DNA of 64,000 nucleotides from an uncultured Eubacteriales bacterium. Lineage in GTDB: Bacteria > Bacillota > Clostridia > Oscillospirales > UBA644. Shown here piece after piece: positions 7,428 through 16,357 of the stretch. Position 1 is the stretch's first letter; every line of letters starts with the position of its first letter. The stretch covers positions 1 through 64,000 of the forward strand of contig CAJLLT010000004.1 in assembly GCA_905207625.1 (NCBI GenBank), in the 5' to 3' direction. The notes beneath the pieces were generated by a model, which saw nothing but the letters and a program-made list of their open reading frames with translations, did not search any database and was not told the origin of the DNA. Position numbers and translations under genes: made by a program.

Positions 7428-9802
7428 CAGCCGTTCTCCTGTCCGATGACTTTGTATTCGCTGTCTGTCACCGTTATTCTCACCGTGCCGAAATCCCGGG
7501 TAACATACACGTCAGAAACATACCTGAGCCGTGCAAGGGTGTCCTCAGCGGGATGCCCGTAAGAATTGTTGCCTACAGAAATAATGCTTATGCGCGGAGA
7601 TACGGCATCCAGAAAATCATAGCAGGAAGAGGTGGAAGCGCCGTGATGAGGAACTCCCAGAATATCGCTGTCGAGTTCGTCCCCGTAGGAAGCGATAAGC
7701 TTCTTTTCAGCCGTCTGGGTTATATCTCCGGTAAGAAGAGCCCTGAATCCGGAGTAGGAAACAGAGGTGACAAGACTGTTGTCGTTTTCATCCTCCGCAC
7801 TGTCAGACAAATGGGAGGTAAAAATGTTGATTTCAACGCCGTCAAGATTCAGCGTCACATCCTCGGGCAGATATATGACCTCTGCGCCTTCCGCCGCCGC
7901 AAGATTGTTTATTTCCACCGATTCGACACTTGTCTGCGCCGTATACGGAACGTAAACACGTTTCACGTCCCAGGAAGAAAAGAGTTTTTTCAGCCCGTTA
8001 CAATGATCTTCATGAAGATGAGACAGTATGACCGTCTCGACGTTCCGGACACCGAAAGACCGGAGAACAGAGTTTATCTCCCGGCCCACGGATTCCGTTC
8101 CGCCGCAGTCCACGACTATTCCGTTTCTGTCCTTACACACGACTGTGGCATTTCCCTGCCCCACATCGACAAAGCCGAGATGAAGGTTTCCGTCAGGTCT
8201 GTTTCTGCCCGCGATGAAAGAAACACCGAAAAGCACCGCAACAGTAAGAACCACTGCGATAAAGACATCAAGGGGACGGATATTGTGTTTTTTTCCGTAT
8301 TTTTTCCTGCGACGGTCGAGAAGAACCAATACAACAACAAGAAATACGATGATAAGCAGCAGCACAGGCAATGAAAGCTTCACCTCGGACAGGGAAAATC
8401 CGGAAAGCCACGATGTGATCTTGTTTATAAAGGAACTGCAGAATTCCGTAACAGTCTGCCACACGGATTCCAGAGAGGAAAAAAACGGAACCGATGAAAA
8501 CAGAACGGATATAACCGATACCGTAAACATAACACTTATCACCTCCAGACAAAGAATATTGCCAAGTATTCCCATAAGGGAAAATGAACCGAAATACAAT
8601 GTGCTTACCGGTGCGGTGAAAAGCATCCCGGCAACAGACATTGAAAAAGTATCACAGATATTTCTCCCCACCGGAGACAGAACATGACCGCTATGCTTAA
8701 AAATAAGAGTTGAAACAGCGGTACTGACAGGTTGTGAAAGCAGGATCAGTCCCAGAGTCGCCGAGAACGTGAGCATCATCGACGGGGTAAGAACCCTGGA
8801 GGGCATGACCGCGCACATAAGGCAGAAAACTCCGCCGAGAAGATTCAGCCGATCGGGACGGAAAAGAAAAATATCGGCAATATACACCGAAGACACTGTA
8901 ATAACAGCTCTCATAACCGATGGTGAGAACCCTGTTACCGCAGCCATCAGCACGAGGATCGCCACTGCCGCAGAGTATTTTATCCAACGGCGACGGACCC
9001 ACACAAGGGCGGAAAGAATGAGTGAGCATACAAAACCGGCATGAAGCCCGGACACGGCGCAGACATGAAGTATTCCTGCGCCTCTCAGGTTTTCATATTC
9101 CTGATCGGGAACTGCTGCCGCATCACCGAGAACTATGGCACTGCAAAGCGGATATGCCCTGCCCGTGACACGATGAAGCGTTTCGTCAATATACCGCCGG
9201 AGTTTTATTATTCCGTAATAAAGAGGTTTTTTATCCGCTTTAAAGACCTCTGCCCCCGAAGCATCCGACAGATAACCCTTCCGGCAAACTCCGTAACGGT
9301 ATGAATCCTGCTCTGACGGAGGATCGGTAAAGAAGTCTATGGATAACGTTACCCGGTCGTACGCCTCCGCATCAACGGGAGCGTGACTGTATACGCCTAT
9401 TTTCGTACTAAGTACCTTTTCTTCCGTTATCAGACGCAGGGGGTAATACCATACTCCCGTGTCGGAATTCAGCTTTCCGTCATCGGCAAGAAGATATGTA
9501 TACCTTTTTCCGCTTTCAAGCCTGTTACAGACATCTGCCTCGGCACGGGCTGTCCTGTAGGTAAAAAGCCATGCTCCCAAGGCAATTCCGGAAATCAGCA
9601 ATACCGTCATCGGCAGTGCCGCCCACTTGTGCCTGAAGAGAAGATACAGTACGGCGAAAACGGATCCGGCAGCAGCCACTGCCGCAGTTACGACTCCGCC
9701 CTGATCAGGGAAAGTATTTACGGCAATAAACAGAACAAGGGTGCAGACCGCGGAAAGAAACAGAGGTCTGTATACAATCGCGCGTCTGATATGATCTCCC
9801 AT
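7427..9802 (-). CDS. comEC: ComEC/Rec2 DNA uptake channel
   Basis: The predicted 791-residue membrane channel moves single-stranded DNA across the cytoplasmic membrane during transformation. Two N-terminal hydrophobic segments flank a DUF4131-like region. The competence domain (about 220-490) includes VSGLHAGFV and many transmembrane helices. The C-terminal metallo-beta-lactamase domain has SHLHEDHCNG as its metal site near residue 595 and GHPAEDT near the end. It is full length, unlike many decayed copies, and is translationally linked to mutS2 upstream and holA downstream. No comEA is adjacent. Confidence 0.95.
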   Translation of the reverse strand: MGDHIRRAIVYRPLFLSAVCTLVLFIAVNTFPDQGGVVTAAVAAAGSVFAVLYLLFRHKWAALPMTVLLISGIALGAWLFTYRTARAEADVCNRLESGKRYTYLLADDGKLNSDTGVWYYPLRLITEEKVLSTKIGVYSHAPVDAEAYDRVTLSIDFFTDPPSEQDSYRYGVCRKGYLSDASGAEVFKADKKPLYYGIIKLRRYIDETLHRVTGRAYPLCSAIVLGDAAAVPDQEYENLRGAGILHVCAVSGLHAGFVCSLILSALVWVRRRWIKYSAAVAILVLMAAVTGFSPSVMRAVITVSSVYIADIFLFRPDRLNLLGGVFCLMCAVMPSRVLTPSMMLTFSATLGLILLSQPVSTAVSTLIFKHSGHVLSPVGRNICDTFSMSVAGMLFTAPVSTLYFGSFSLMGILGNILCLEVISVMFTVSVISVLFSSVPFFSSLESVWQTVTEFCSSFINKITSWLSGFSLSEVKLSLPVLLLIIVFLVVVLVLLDRRRKKYGKKHNIRPLDVFIAVVLTVAVLFGVSFIAGRNRPDGNLHLGFVDVGQGNATVVCKDRNGIVVDCGGTESVGREINSVLRSFGVRNVETVILSHLHEDHCNGLKKLFSSWDVKRVYVPYTAQTSVESVEINNLAAAEGAEVIYLPEDVTLNLDGVEINIFTSHLSDSAEDENDNSLVTSVSYSGFRALLTGDITQTAEKKLIASYGDELDSDILGVPHHGASTSSCYDFLDAVSPRISIISVGNNSYGHPAEDTLARLRYVSDVYVTRDFGTVRITVTDSEYKVIGQENG

Positions 9803-12165
9803 TACTCCTTGAGATTGACCACGGTAACTCCGCTGTCACCCTCACCGTAAAGTCCTATCCGGAAGGAATCCACAAGTTTATGGTGTCTGAGCATCTGATG
9901 TATGGCGGTTCTCAAAGCACCGGTTCCCTTTCCGTGTATAATATTTACCGTATGCAGTCCCGCCATGGAGGCGTTCTGCAGGTACATATCTACCGCGTCC
10001 TCAGCCTCATAGGCAGTCATACCCCTCACGTCAACTTCAGGAGAGGCATTCCGGCTGCCACGCTGCAGTTTCACCGTGGGTGCGGAAACCTTGACGGTTA
10101 CGGCAGGTTTTGTGACAAAGGCAAGATCATCGGACTTCACCTTTACCTTTATTATTCCCGCCTGAACGTAAGTATACCCCTTGGAATCGGTATCTTCGAG
10201 GACCGTTGCTTCCTTATTTGCGCTTATAATACGCACCGTTTCACCCTTTTTCAGCGGTCTGTCCACAGTCTTTGGCCTTGAGCGGACATCAGCTTTTTCA
10301 GCCTCGGTCTCAAGCTTTTTCAGTCCGTCCGAAACCTCCGCCTTCGTCTGGGCAATGCGCTGTCTGAAATCCGCTCTGTCCTTTTCCTTCCGGAGTTCAT
10401 CAATGCGGTTCAGCATTATATCGGAATCCCGCTGGGTTTTTTCAAGAAGATCATCGATCTTCCGTTTTTTGCGTTCGATCTCTTTCTGATATTCCTCTGC
10501 CTCACGTTTTGCGGCGGCAACGGTCGCTTCAGCTTCAGCCGCTGCCTCACGTTTCAGCTGTTCGGCACGCAGACTGTCCGTTTCAATGGACTTTCTCTTT
10601 ATTTCCAGATCCGCAAGAACACTTTCCACACTTGCGGTACCGGTGGAAAGCTGTTTTGATGCGGCGGTGATTATATCCTCAGGCATACCGAGTCTGGACG
10701 CTATCGCAAAGGCGTTGCTTTTGCCGGGAATACCTATCATAAGCCTGTATGTGGGACGCAGGGTTGCCACATCGAACTCGCAGGAGGCGTTTTCAACGTT
10801 CTCCGTATGAAGCGCATAAAGCTTCAGTTCCGCATAGTGAGTCGTGGCAAGGATCCGGACTGACACTGACTGCAGATGTTCTATTATAGCTATCGCGAGA
10901 GCCGCGCCCTCCGCAGGGTCCGTTCCCGACCCGAGTTCATCCAGAAGAACCAGAGAATCACTGTCGGCTTTGTCTATTATGGAAACGATATTGCTCATAT
11001 GAGCGGAGAAGGTGGAAAGACTCTGCTCTATGCTCTGTTCGTCACCTATATCCGCAAATATCTGCCGGAAAAACCCGACTTTTGAACCATCGGCCGCAGG
11101 GATGAAAAGTCCCGACTTTGCCATGAGGCACATAAGTCCCGTGGTTTTCAGGGTAACGGTTTTACCGCCGGTATTGGGTCCGGTGATTATCAGCGCACCG
11201 TAACTCCCGCCAAGGATAATATCCACGGCAACGACCTTATCGGCAGGGATAAGGGGGTGCCGCGCGGCTTTGACGGAAATGAGCCGGTTGCTGTTGAGTA
11301 TGGGTCTGGTTGCCTTCAGCTCCTGGGCATAGCGGGCTTTGGCGAAGCAGAAATCAAAAAATCGGCAGATTTCGAAATCGGAAACGATATTTTCTTTACA
11401 TTCTCCTATTTCAGCGGAAAAAGAAGCAAGTATCCGTTCTATTTCGGTATGTTCCTTCGCCTCCAGCAGAGACAGGTCGTTATTTGCCTGAACAACCTGC
11501 ATAGGTTCAACGAAAATAGTTGCACCGGTGGCGGACATATCGTGGATCATACCCGGGACTTCACTGCGGTACTCGGCCTTGACCGGAACAACGTATCTTC
11601 CGTTACGGACGGTTATGATCCCGTCCTGCAAATACTTCTGTTTTGAAGATGAGTGTATAAGAGCATCAAGAACGTTTCTTATTTTTGTCCGTGCCTGCGT
11701 CTGCTTACGGCGGATGTCATATAGTGCCGTACTCGCATTGTCTGCGACCTCACCGTCCCCGGTGAAAGCTTCGGAGATCTTATCCGCAAGGTATTTATTC
11801 GGCCGCATCAGCTCCATATACGGAGCAAAAACGCCGACATCACTCTTTGTTTCCAGAAAATCGTAAACTCCCTTTGCCACCCTGAGGGTACTGCCCACAT
11901 CCATTATCTCTTTAACGGACAGAACCGAGCCGCTCTGAGCCCTGGCACAGGCATCGGTAACGTCTTTTAGATCCCCGAAATGAGGCGCGCCGTAACGGGC
12001 AAGCATGACAAGAGCCTGATCGGTTTCCGCAAGAGCCTTTTCCGCATCGGAAACCGTTAGGGCAGGCTCAAGGTCGATACACAACTGTTTTCCGCTTTCC
12101 GAATAGGCATGTTCGGCAAGACGGAGTTTTATTTTATCGTATTCAAGAGTTTTCTGATAATCCAT
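9802..12165 (-). CDS. mutS2: Endonuclease MutS2
   Basis: A 787-residue MutS2 homologue with recombination-modulating and ribosome-rescue roles in Gram-positives. It has the clamp/lever region, the ABC-type ATPase with Walker A GPNTGGKT near residue 331 and DELGSGTDPAEG near 410, and a long coiled coil (about 515-600). A KOW-like segment follows, then the C-terminal Smr nuclease domain with VDVRGMTAYEAE and HGKGTGALR. It overlaps the comEC start by one base and starts 9 bases after recO. The mismatch-binding domain of MutS is absent, as usual for the family. Confidence 0.97.
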   Translation of the reverse strand: MDYQKTLEYDKIKLRLAEHAYSESGKQLCIDLEPALTVSDAEKALAETDQALVMLARYGAPHFGDLKDVTDACARAQSGSVLSVKEIMDVGSTLRVAKGVYDFLETKSDVGVFAPYMELMRPNKYLADKISEAFTGDGEVADNASTALYDIRRKQTQARTKIRNVLDALIHSSSKQKYLQDGIITVRNGRYVVPVKAEYRSEVPGMIHDMSATGATIFVEPMQVVQANNDLSLLEAKEHTEIERILASFSAEIGECKENIVSDFEICRFFDFCFAKARYAQELKATRPILNSNRLISVKAARHPLIPADKVVAVDIILGGSYGALIITGPNTGGKTVTLKTTGLMCLMAKSGLFIPAADGSKVGFFRQIFADIGDEQSIEQSLSTFSAHMSNIVSIIDKADSDSLVLLDELGSGTDPAEGAALAIAIIEHLQSVSVRILATTHYAELKLYALHTENVENASCEFDVATLRPTYRLMIGIPGKSNAFAIASRLGMPEDIITAASKQLSTGTASVESVLADLEIKRKSIETDSLRAEQLKREAAAEAEATVAAAKREAEEYQKEIERKKRKIDDLLEKTQRDSDIMLNRIDELRKEKDRADFRQRIAQTKAEVSDGLKKLETEAEKADVRSRPKTVDRPLKKGETVRIISANKEATVLEDTDSKGYTYVQAGIIKVKVKSDDLAFVTKPAVTVKVSAPTVKLQRGSRNASPEVDVRGMTAYEAEDAVDMYLQNASMAGLHTVNIIHGKGTGALRTAIHQMLRHHKLVDSFRIGLYGEGDSGVTVVNLKE

Positions 12166-12174
12166 TTTTTATCC

Positions 12175-12915
12175 TTAAATATTAGTTCTGTAAAAATCCA
12201 ATGATCTGAAACGGGCATCAAGGGCATAGACCATATACTTTTCGGTTATGTCCCCCAGACGGAGCAGGGCCTCGGGATTCATTTCAAAGGCAAACTTTGA
12301 AAGCCCCTCCCTGGAGCTTATATGCCGCAGAGCACTGACCGAGGCGGGAGACAGGGGGTACCTTATTCCGTGACATACCTTTGCGCACTCCCCGCACAGA
12401 AGTCCGCGTTCAAAACTCCATACACGGGGCTCGCCGCCGCAATCACCGCAAACGGAAAAATCCGGACACAGGCCGGAAAGGCGGAGATATTCCACCTCGT
12501 AGACCAGTTTTACGACCTCCGGCTGGACTTTTTTCCGATACTCATCGAATGACAACAGCGCAAGGCAGTTAAGCAGAAGCTTCATAAAAGGTTCCGCACC
12601 ATCGCTGTCCTCCGGCAAAAGAGTTGCCGTTTCAAGAAAATACTGCCCTATAGCCATGTTTTTTATATCAGAACGGATGCCGTAAAAATCCTGTTCCAGA
12701 TCAGCGTCATCACAGATATACATTCCTCTGTTCCGGAAAAGGGAAAAACTGGACAAAGAAAAGGGTTCGGCATAGAGTTTACTTTTTTTTGATCTGCGGG
12801 CACGGCGGACTATACACCTTATCCTTCCCTTTTCGGCGGTGAGAAGGGTCAGGATAATATCGCTTTCATTAAAAGGAGCCGCCTTCAGAACGACCCCCCG
12901 GAGAAGCTCTGTCAT
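12175..12915 (-). CDS. recO: DNA repair protein RecO
   Basis: The 246-residue RecO loads RecA onto SSB-coated DNA with RecR/RecF. The N-terminal OB fold begins LLRGVVLKAAPFNESD with the usual YTE/KG-type loop (AEKGRIRCIVR). The C-terminal half is helical and carries a zinc cluster, Cys150, Cys156, Cys159, Cys174 and Cys177. It starts 12 bases after the kinase gene. The era-recO neighbourhood is standard for Firmicutes, here interrupted by the kinase. Confidence 0.95.
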   Translation of the reverse strand: MTELLRGVVLKAAPFNESDIILTLLTAEKGRIRCIVRRARRSKKSKLYAEPFSLSSFSLFRNRGMYICDDADLEQDFYGIRSDIKNMAIGQYFLETATLLPEDSDGAEPFMKLLLNCLALLSFDEYRKKVQPEVVKLVYEVEYLRLSGLCPDFSVCGDCGGEPRVWSFERGLLCGECAKVCHGIRYPLSPASVSALRHISSREGLSKFAFEMNPEALLRLGDITEKYMVYALDARFRSLDFYRTNI

Positions 12916-12927
12916 AAAAAAGACCTT

Positions 12928-13497
12928 TCAGGTGCGGAAAACGAAGTCACAGCACTGTTCGGGCTTCATCACCCGCTGGTAATTCTTTTCCATAGGTATC
13001 CATCTGGAAACGAAACTGGCAAGCATTTTTTCCCCGTTCCGTTCGAGGATACGGGTCTTCTGGGTATTTTCATCCACCGCAAGGAAAACTCTGATGTCAT
13101 AAAAGTCCCGGAGAGCGGGATGAAGACTGTACGAACCGTCAACCACCGTAACCGGGGCGGAGGGAAGGTTCACAGGCTCAAGTTCTCCGGTGGAGCAATC
13201 AAACCGGTCATACTCAAAAGCCCCGGGACAACGGATATGAGGAGCGATCTGCCGAAGAAACCGGTCCCGGTCGAAATTTCCTCCGGGTTCATTGAGCCTT
13301 TCCGGAGTTCTCATTTCAAAAGGCAGAAAAAAGTCGTCGACCGAAACTATACGCCCATGAAATCTTTCGCATATTTTTCTCGCAAGGGTAGTTTTTCCCG
13401 AACCGCAGTCACCGTCAACGGCAACCGTCACGGTTCTGTTTTCCTTAAGCTTTTTATCTATAGCGAAAAAAAGCCTTTCAAATTCCACATCGGTCAT
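12928..13497 (-). CDS. Uridine kinase-like P-loop kinase
   Basis: A 189-residue P-loop phosphotransferase of the uridine kinase/phosphoribulokinase family. Walker A is GDCGSGKTT (about residues 29-37), followed by VSVDDFFLP, where the paired aspartates bind metal and substrate, and a late RILERNG lid segment. The ATG at 13497 was chosen because GAGGG lies 5-6 bases upstream. The longer frame to 13554 would overlap era by 50 bases. The nucleoside or sugar substrate is not evident; similar short proteins are often called AAA-family ATPase or uridine kinase. Position between era and recO suggests a salvage gene inserted in the operon, possibly in place of the cdd found there in Bacillus. Confidence 0.8.
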   Translation of the reverse strand: MTDVEFERLFFAIDKKLKENRTVTVAVDGDCGSGKTTLARKICERFHGRIVSVDDFFLPFEMRTPERLNEPGGNFDRDRFLRQIAPHIRCPGAFEYDRFDCSTGELEPVNLPSAPVTVVDGSYSLHPALRDFYDIRVFLAVDENTQKTRILERNGEKMLASFVSRWIPMEKNYQRVMKPEQCCDFVFRT

Positions 13498-13504
13498 ACA
13501 ACCC

Positions 13505-14401
13505 TCACTGATCGGCTTTAAGCCCATATTCCTCAATCTTTCTGTAGTCGTCACGCCAGTTTTCCCTGACCTTGACCCGGCATTCGATAAACGCTTTTCG
13601 TCCGAGCATTTTTTCTATATCCTGCCTCGCCTGACTCATGGCACGTTTGAGCATACTTCCGCCCTTGCCGATAATCATTCCCTTATGTGTTTCCCTTTCG
13701 CAGATAATGTCCACGTTGATGTTGGCAATAGGCTCTCCCTTTGTGGTTTGGGTATCCTCAAAAAGGACTGTATCCACCGCTATACCGTGGGGAACTTCAT
13801 CATACAGGTTCCGCAGAAATTTTTCCCGTATTATCTCCTGCACCAGCTGACGTTCCGACATATCCGTGGCAATATCCGAAGGATAGTACGCCTGTCCCTC
13901 GGGAATATACTTCATTATCTCGTCGAGAAGTATCTGCGTACCGTCGCCCGTAAGCGCGGACATCGGCACTACTGCCGCAAAATCATACAGTGCGGAATAC
14001 TCTCCGATAGCCTTGATAATATCTTTTTTCGGAACAGCGTCCACTTTGTTCAGCACAAGGATCACAGGAGTATCAAGAGCCTCAAAACGTTTTACAAGGG
14101 CCTGCTCCGCCTTCTTGGGGCTTCCGCATTCGGCAACGAAAACAAGGACATCCACATCGTAAAGAGCTTCAGCGGAAACTTTCATCATTTCCTGTCCGAG
14201 CTTATTGCGGGGGGTGTATATACCGGGAGTATCGACAAACACAAGCTGAGCGTCGTCACTGTTGTATATTCCCGTCACTCTTCCTCTTGTGGTCTGGGGC
14301 TTATCGGAAACTATGGCTATTTTTTCCCCGATCACAGAATTGAGCAACGTACTTTTGCCCACATTGGAACGCCCTACTATGGATATAAAACCGCTTTTCA
14401 T
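13505..14401 (-). CDS. era: GTPase Era
   Basis: An essential 298-residue GTPase that binds the 3' end of 16S rRNA and assists 30S assembly. The G motifs are all present: GRSNVGKST at 10-18 (G1), DTPGI near 57 (G3), NKVD near 120 (G4) and SALTG near 150 (G5). The C-terminal KH domain has IIGKGGSMLK. It overlaps dgkA by 4 bases, and its stop region supplies the binding site of the next kinase gene. Confidence 0.98.
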   Translation of the reverse strand: MKSGFISIVGRSNVGKSTLLNSVIGEKIAIVSDKPQTTRGRVTGIYNSDDAQLVFVDTPGIYTPRNKLGQEMMKVSAEALYDVDVLVFVAECGSPKKAEQALVKRFEALDTPVILVLNKVDAVPKKDIIKAIGEYSALYDFAAVVPMSALTGDGTQILLDEIMKYIPEGQAYYPSDIATDMSERQLVQEIIREKFLRNLYDEVPHGIAVDTVLFEDTQTTKGEPIANINVDIICERETHKGMIIGKGGSMLKRAMSQARQDIEKMLGRKAFIECRVKVRENWRDDYRKIEEYGLKADQ

Positions 14402-14886
14402 ATATTTTTATTTTCCTTTTCAGTTTCTTCTTTGCTCCTGCAACACACCAGAAACAGTCCTGCCGGTATCAGGGACAGCAGCACCCATATGATATTCGGA
14501 ACGGAAAAAATGATCTTCGCCGCGGCAGAAAGCTTTTCCGGGTCAGAAAAAAGGCTTATCGCCACACCTATTGCGGCAAATGCGGCAACAAGTACCGCTG
14601 CGGCGGACGTGTCCTTCGCTATCCGTGCGAATCTGTTGAATTCTGTAGTCTCTATATTCACCGCGTTTTCCACTGCGGTATTTATCAGCTCCATTGCCGG
14701 AACAAGCGCAAATGTCAGGACAAGCACCCCGTATTCGTAACCGTTCAGCCCGTATACGGCGGCAAAAGAGAGTGTATAGACTATGGCAAGAATATGTACC
14801 CGGAAATTACGTTCGTTCAGTACAGCAAACTTCAGCCCGCGAAAGGCATACACAAAGCTCATGGCAAATTTCCTGAGAAAGTTCAT
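14398..14886 (-). CDS. dgkA: Diacylglycerol/undecaprenol kinase with an extra C-terminal membrane segment
   Basis: A membrane kinase of the DgkA family, which in Gram-positives phosphorylates undecaprenol. Family motifs are FRGLKFAVLNERNFRVH near the N-terminus and the signature ELINTAVENAVN near residue 86, with three transmembrane helices. At 162 residues it is about 30 longer than typical. The additional C-terminal hydrophobic stretch (about 125-148) ends in a charged tail rich in Glu and Lys. It overlaps era and ybeY by 4 bases each. Confidence 0.93.
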   Translation of the reverse strand: MNFLRKFAMSFVYAFRGLKFAVLNERNFRVHILAIVYTLSFAAVYGLNGYEYGVLVLTFALVPAMELINTAVENAVNIETTEFNRFARIAKDTSAAAVLVAAFAAIGVAISLFSDPEKLSAAAKIIFSVPNIIWVLLSLIPAGLFLVCCRSKEETEKENKNI

Positions 14887-15347
14887 GTTGTTTCTCCGTC
14901 AAAAGTCATTTTCACAGCCTGCTCCTGCTTGGCAAACATTTCCCGTTCCTGATCGGGTTCAGCATGATCATACCCCAGCAGATGCAGAACGGAATGGGCC
15001 GTGAGCAAAGCTATTTCGTGTTCAAAAGTACCTCCGGCAGCCTGAGCCTGTCTCCCTGCGAAGTCCACAGCAATAGCCATGTCTCCGAGAAATCTCGGAC
15101 TTCCGTCTGAGGGAACGGGTTCCTCAGCGGGAAAGGATAAAACATCAGTGGCACTGTCGATGTCCCTGAAATCCCTGTTCAGCTTTTTTATTCCCGCATC
15201 GGTAACGAGCTTTACGCTGACCTCGCACGGATAATCTATCCTCTCCAGCTCAAGGGTCTTGTCCACCGCTTTTCTGATGATATCACGCAGCTGACGGCTT
15301 ATTCTGACTTTTCGCTGTGCATTGAAAATAACTGTCGTATTTTTCAT
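14883..15347 (-). CDS. ybeY: rRNA maturation endoribonuclease YbeY
   Basis: A 154-residue zinc-dependent endoribonuclease involved in 16S rRNA 3' processing and ribosome quality control. The metal site HSVLHLLGYDH is intact near residue 117, preceded by the conserved RDIDSATDVLSFP block. It overlaps phoH and dgkA by 4 bases each, consistent with the conserved phoH-ybeY-dgkA-era module. Confidence 0.97.
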   Translation of the reverse strand: MKNTTVIFNAQRKVRISRQLRDIIRKAVDKTLELERIDYPCEVSVKLVTDAGIKKLNRDFRDIDSATDVLSFPAEEPVPSDGSPRFLGDMAIAVDFAGRQAQAAGGTFEHEIALLTAHSVLHLLGYDHAEPDQEREMFAKQEQAVKMTFDGETT

Positions 15348-16348
15348 GTTCCGTTTCTCTTTCCGGGAATAAATCTGTGAGGAGCATCGGCTTTTGCGGC
15401 GGCATCTTTTTCATACGCCTGGATTATACGCTGTACAAGATGGTGTCTGACAACATCCTTGAAGGTCAGGTTGCATATGGCAATATCTTCAACTCCCTTA
15501 AGTATGGACATTGCCTGTTTCAATCCGCTGCGTTTATCCCGGGGCAGGTCTATCTGGGTAATATCCCCGGTAATGATTATTTTTGAATTGAATCCGAGAC
15601 GGGTAAGAAACATTTTCATCTGCTCACAGGTGGTGTTCTGAGCCTCGTCAAGAATTATGAAACTGTCGTCCAGAGTCCTGCCTCTCATATACGCCAGGGG
15701 AGCTATCTCAATGACATTTTTTTCAAGATAAGACTGATACGTCTCCATTCCCAGCATATCAAAAAGCGCATCCGTAAGAGGTCTGAGATACGGGTCGACC
15801 TTGTTCTGCAGATCTCCGGGAAGAAATCCGAGCTTCTCCCCAGCCTCGACCGCAGGACGTGTAAGGATGATCCTGGAGACCTTTTTCTGTCTCAACGCCG
15901 TAACAGCCATAGCTACGGCAAGATATGTCTTACCTGTTCCCGCCGGACCGATACCCAGGGTTATGGTATTGGCTCTGATGGCGTTTATATATTCTTTCTG
16001 TCCCAGGGTCTTGGGCTTTATGGGACGACCTTTTGCTGTTATGCATATACTGTCACCGGTCAGACCGGCAAGTTCTTCTTCCCTGCCCTCGCACGCCATG
16101 GAAACGGCGTAATCCACGGACTGGCGGGTCACCGACTGCCCGCTCTGCGCCATATTCGCAAGAGCCTTCATCACCCGCTCCGCAAGGTCGACCTTATCCG
16201 GATTATCCCCGGAAATCTTCACCGCACCGCCGATGTTGCCGATACTGACGCCGAAAGCATCTTCCACGGCTTTCACGTTTTCGTCAAGTTTTCCGAAAAC
16301 TTCGCTTATAATACCAAGATCGTCAAACTTCAGGGATCTTTCCAACAT
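15344..16348 (-). CDS. phoH: PhoH family ATPase
   Basis: A 334-residue cytoplasmic ATPase of the PhoH/PhoL family. An N-terminal KH-like region is followed by the helicase-type domain with Walker A GPAGTGKT at 134-141 and Walker B FIILDEAQN near 233. Homologues sit beside ybeY and are thought to act in RNA metabolism. In Bacillus a pgpH-type gene separates phoH and ybeY; here they overlap directly and pgpH is absent. Confidence 0.95.
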   Translation of the reverse strand: MLERSLKFDDLGIISEVFGKLDENVKAVEDAFGVSIGNIGGAVKISGDNPDKVDLAERVMKALANMAQSGQSVTRQSVDYAVSMACEGREEELAGLTGDSICITAKGRPIKPKTLGQKEYINAIRANTITLGIGPAGTGKTYLAVAMAVTALRQKKVSRIILTRPAVEAGEKLGFLPGDLQNKVDPYLRPLTDALFDMLGMETYQSYLEKNVIEIAPLAYMRGRTLDDSFIILDEAQNTTCEQMKMFLTRLGFNSKIIITGDITQIDLPRDKRSGLKQAMSILKGVEDIAICNLTFKDVVRHHLVQRIIQAYEKDAAAKADAPHRFIPGKRNGT

Positions 16349-16357
16349 TCCTTCTCC

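Noticed and set aside
13498..13554. N-terminal extension of the uridine-kinase-like gene overlapping era by 50 bases
   Set aside because: The internal ATG at 13497 has a better binding site and removes the overlap.
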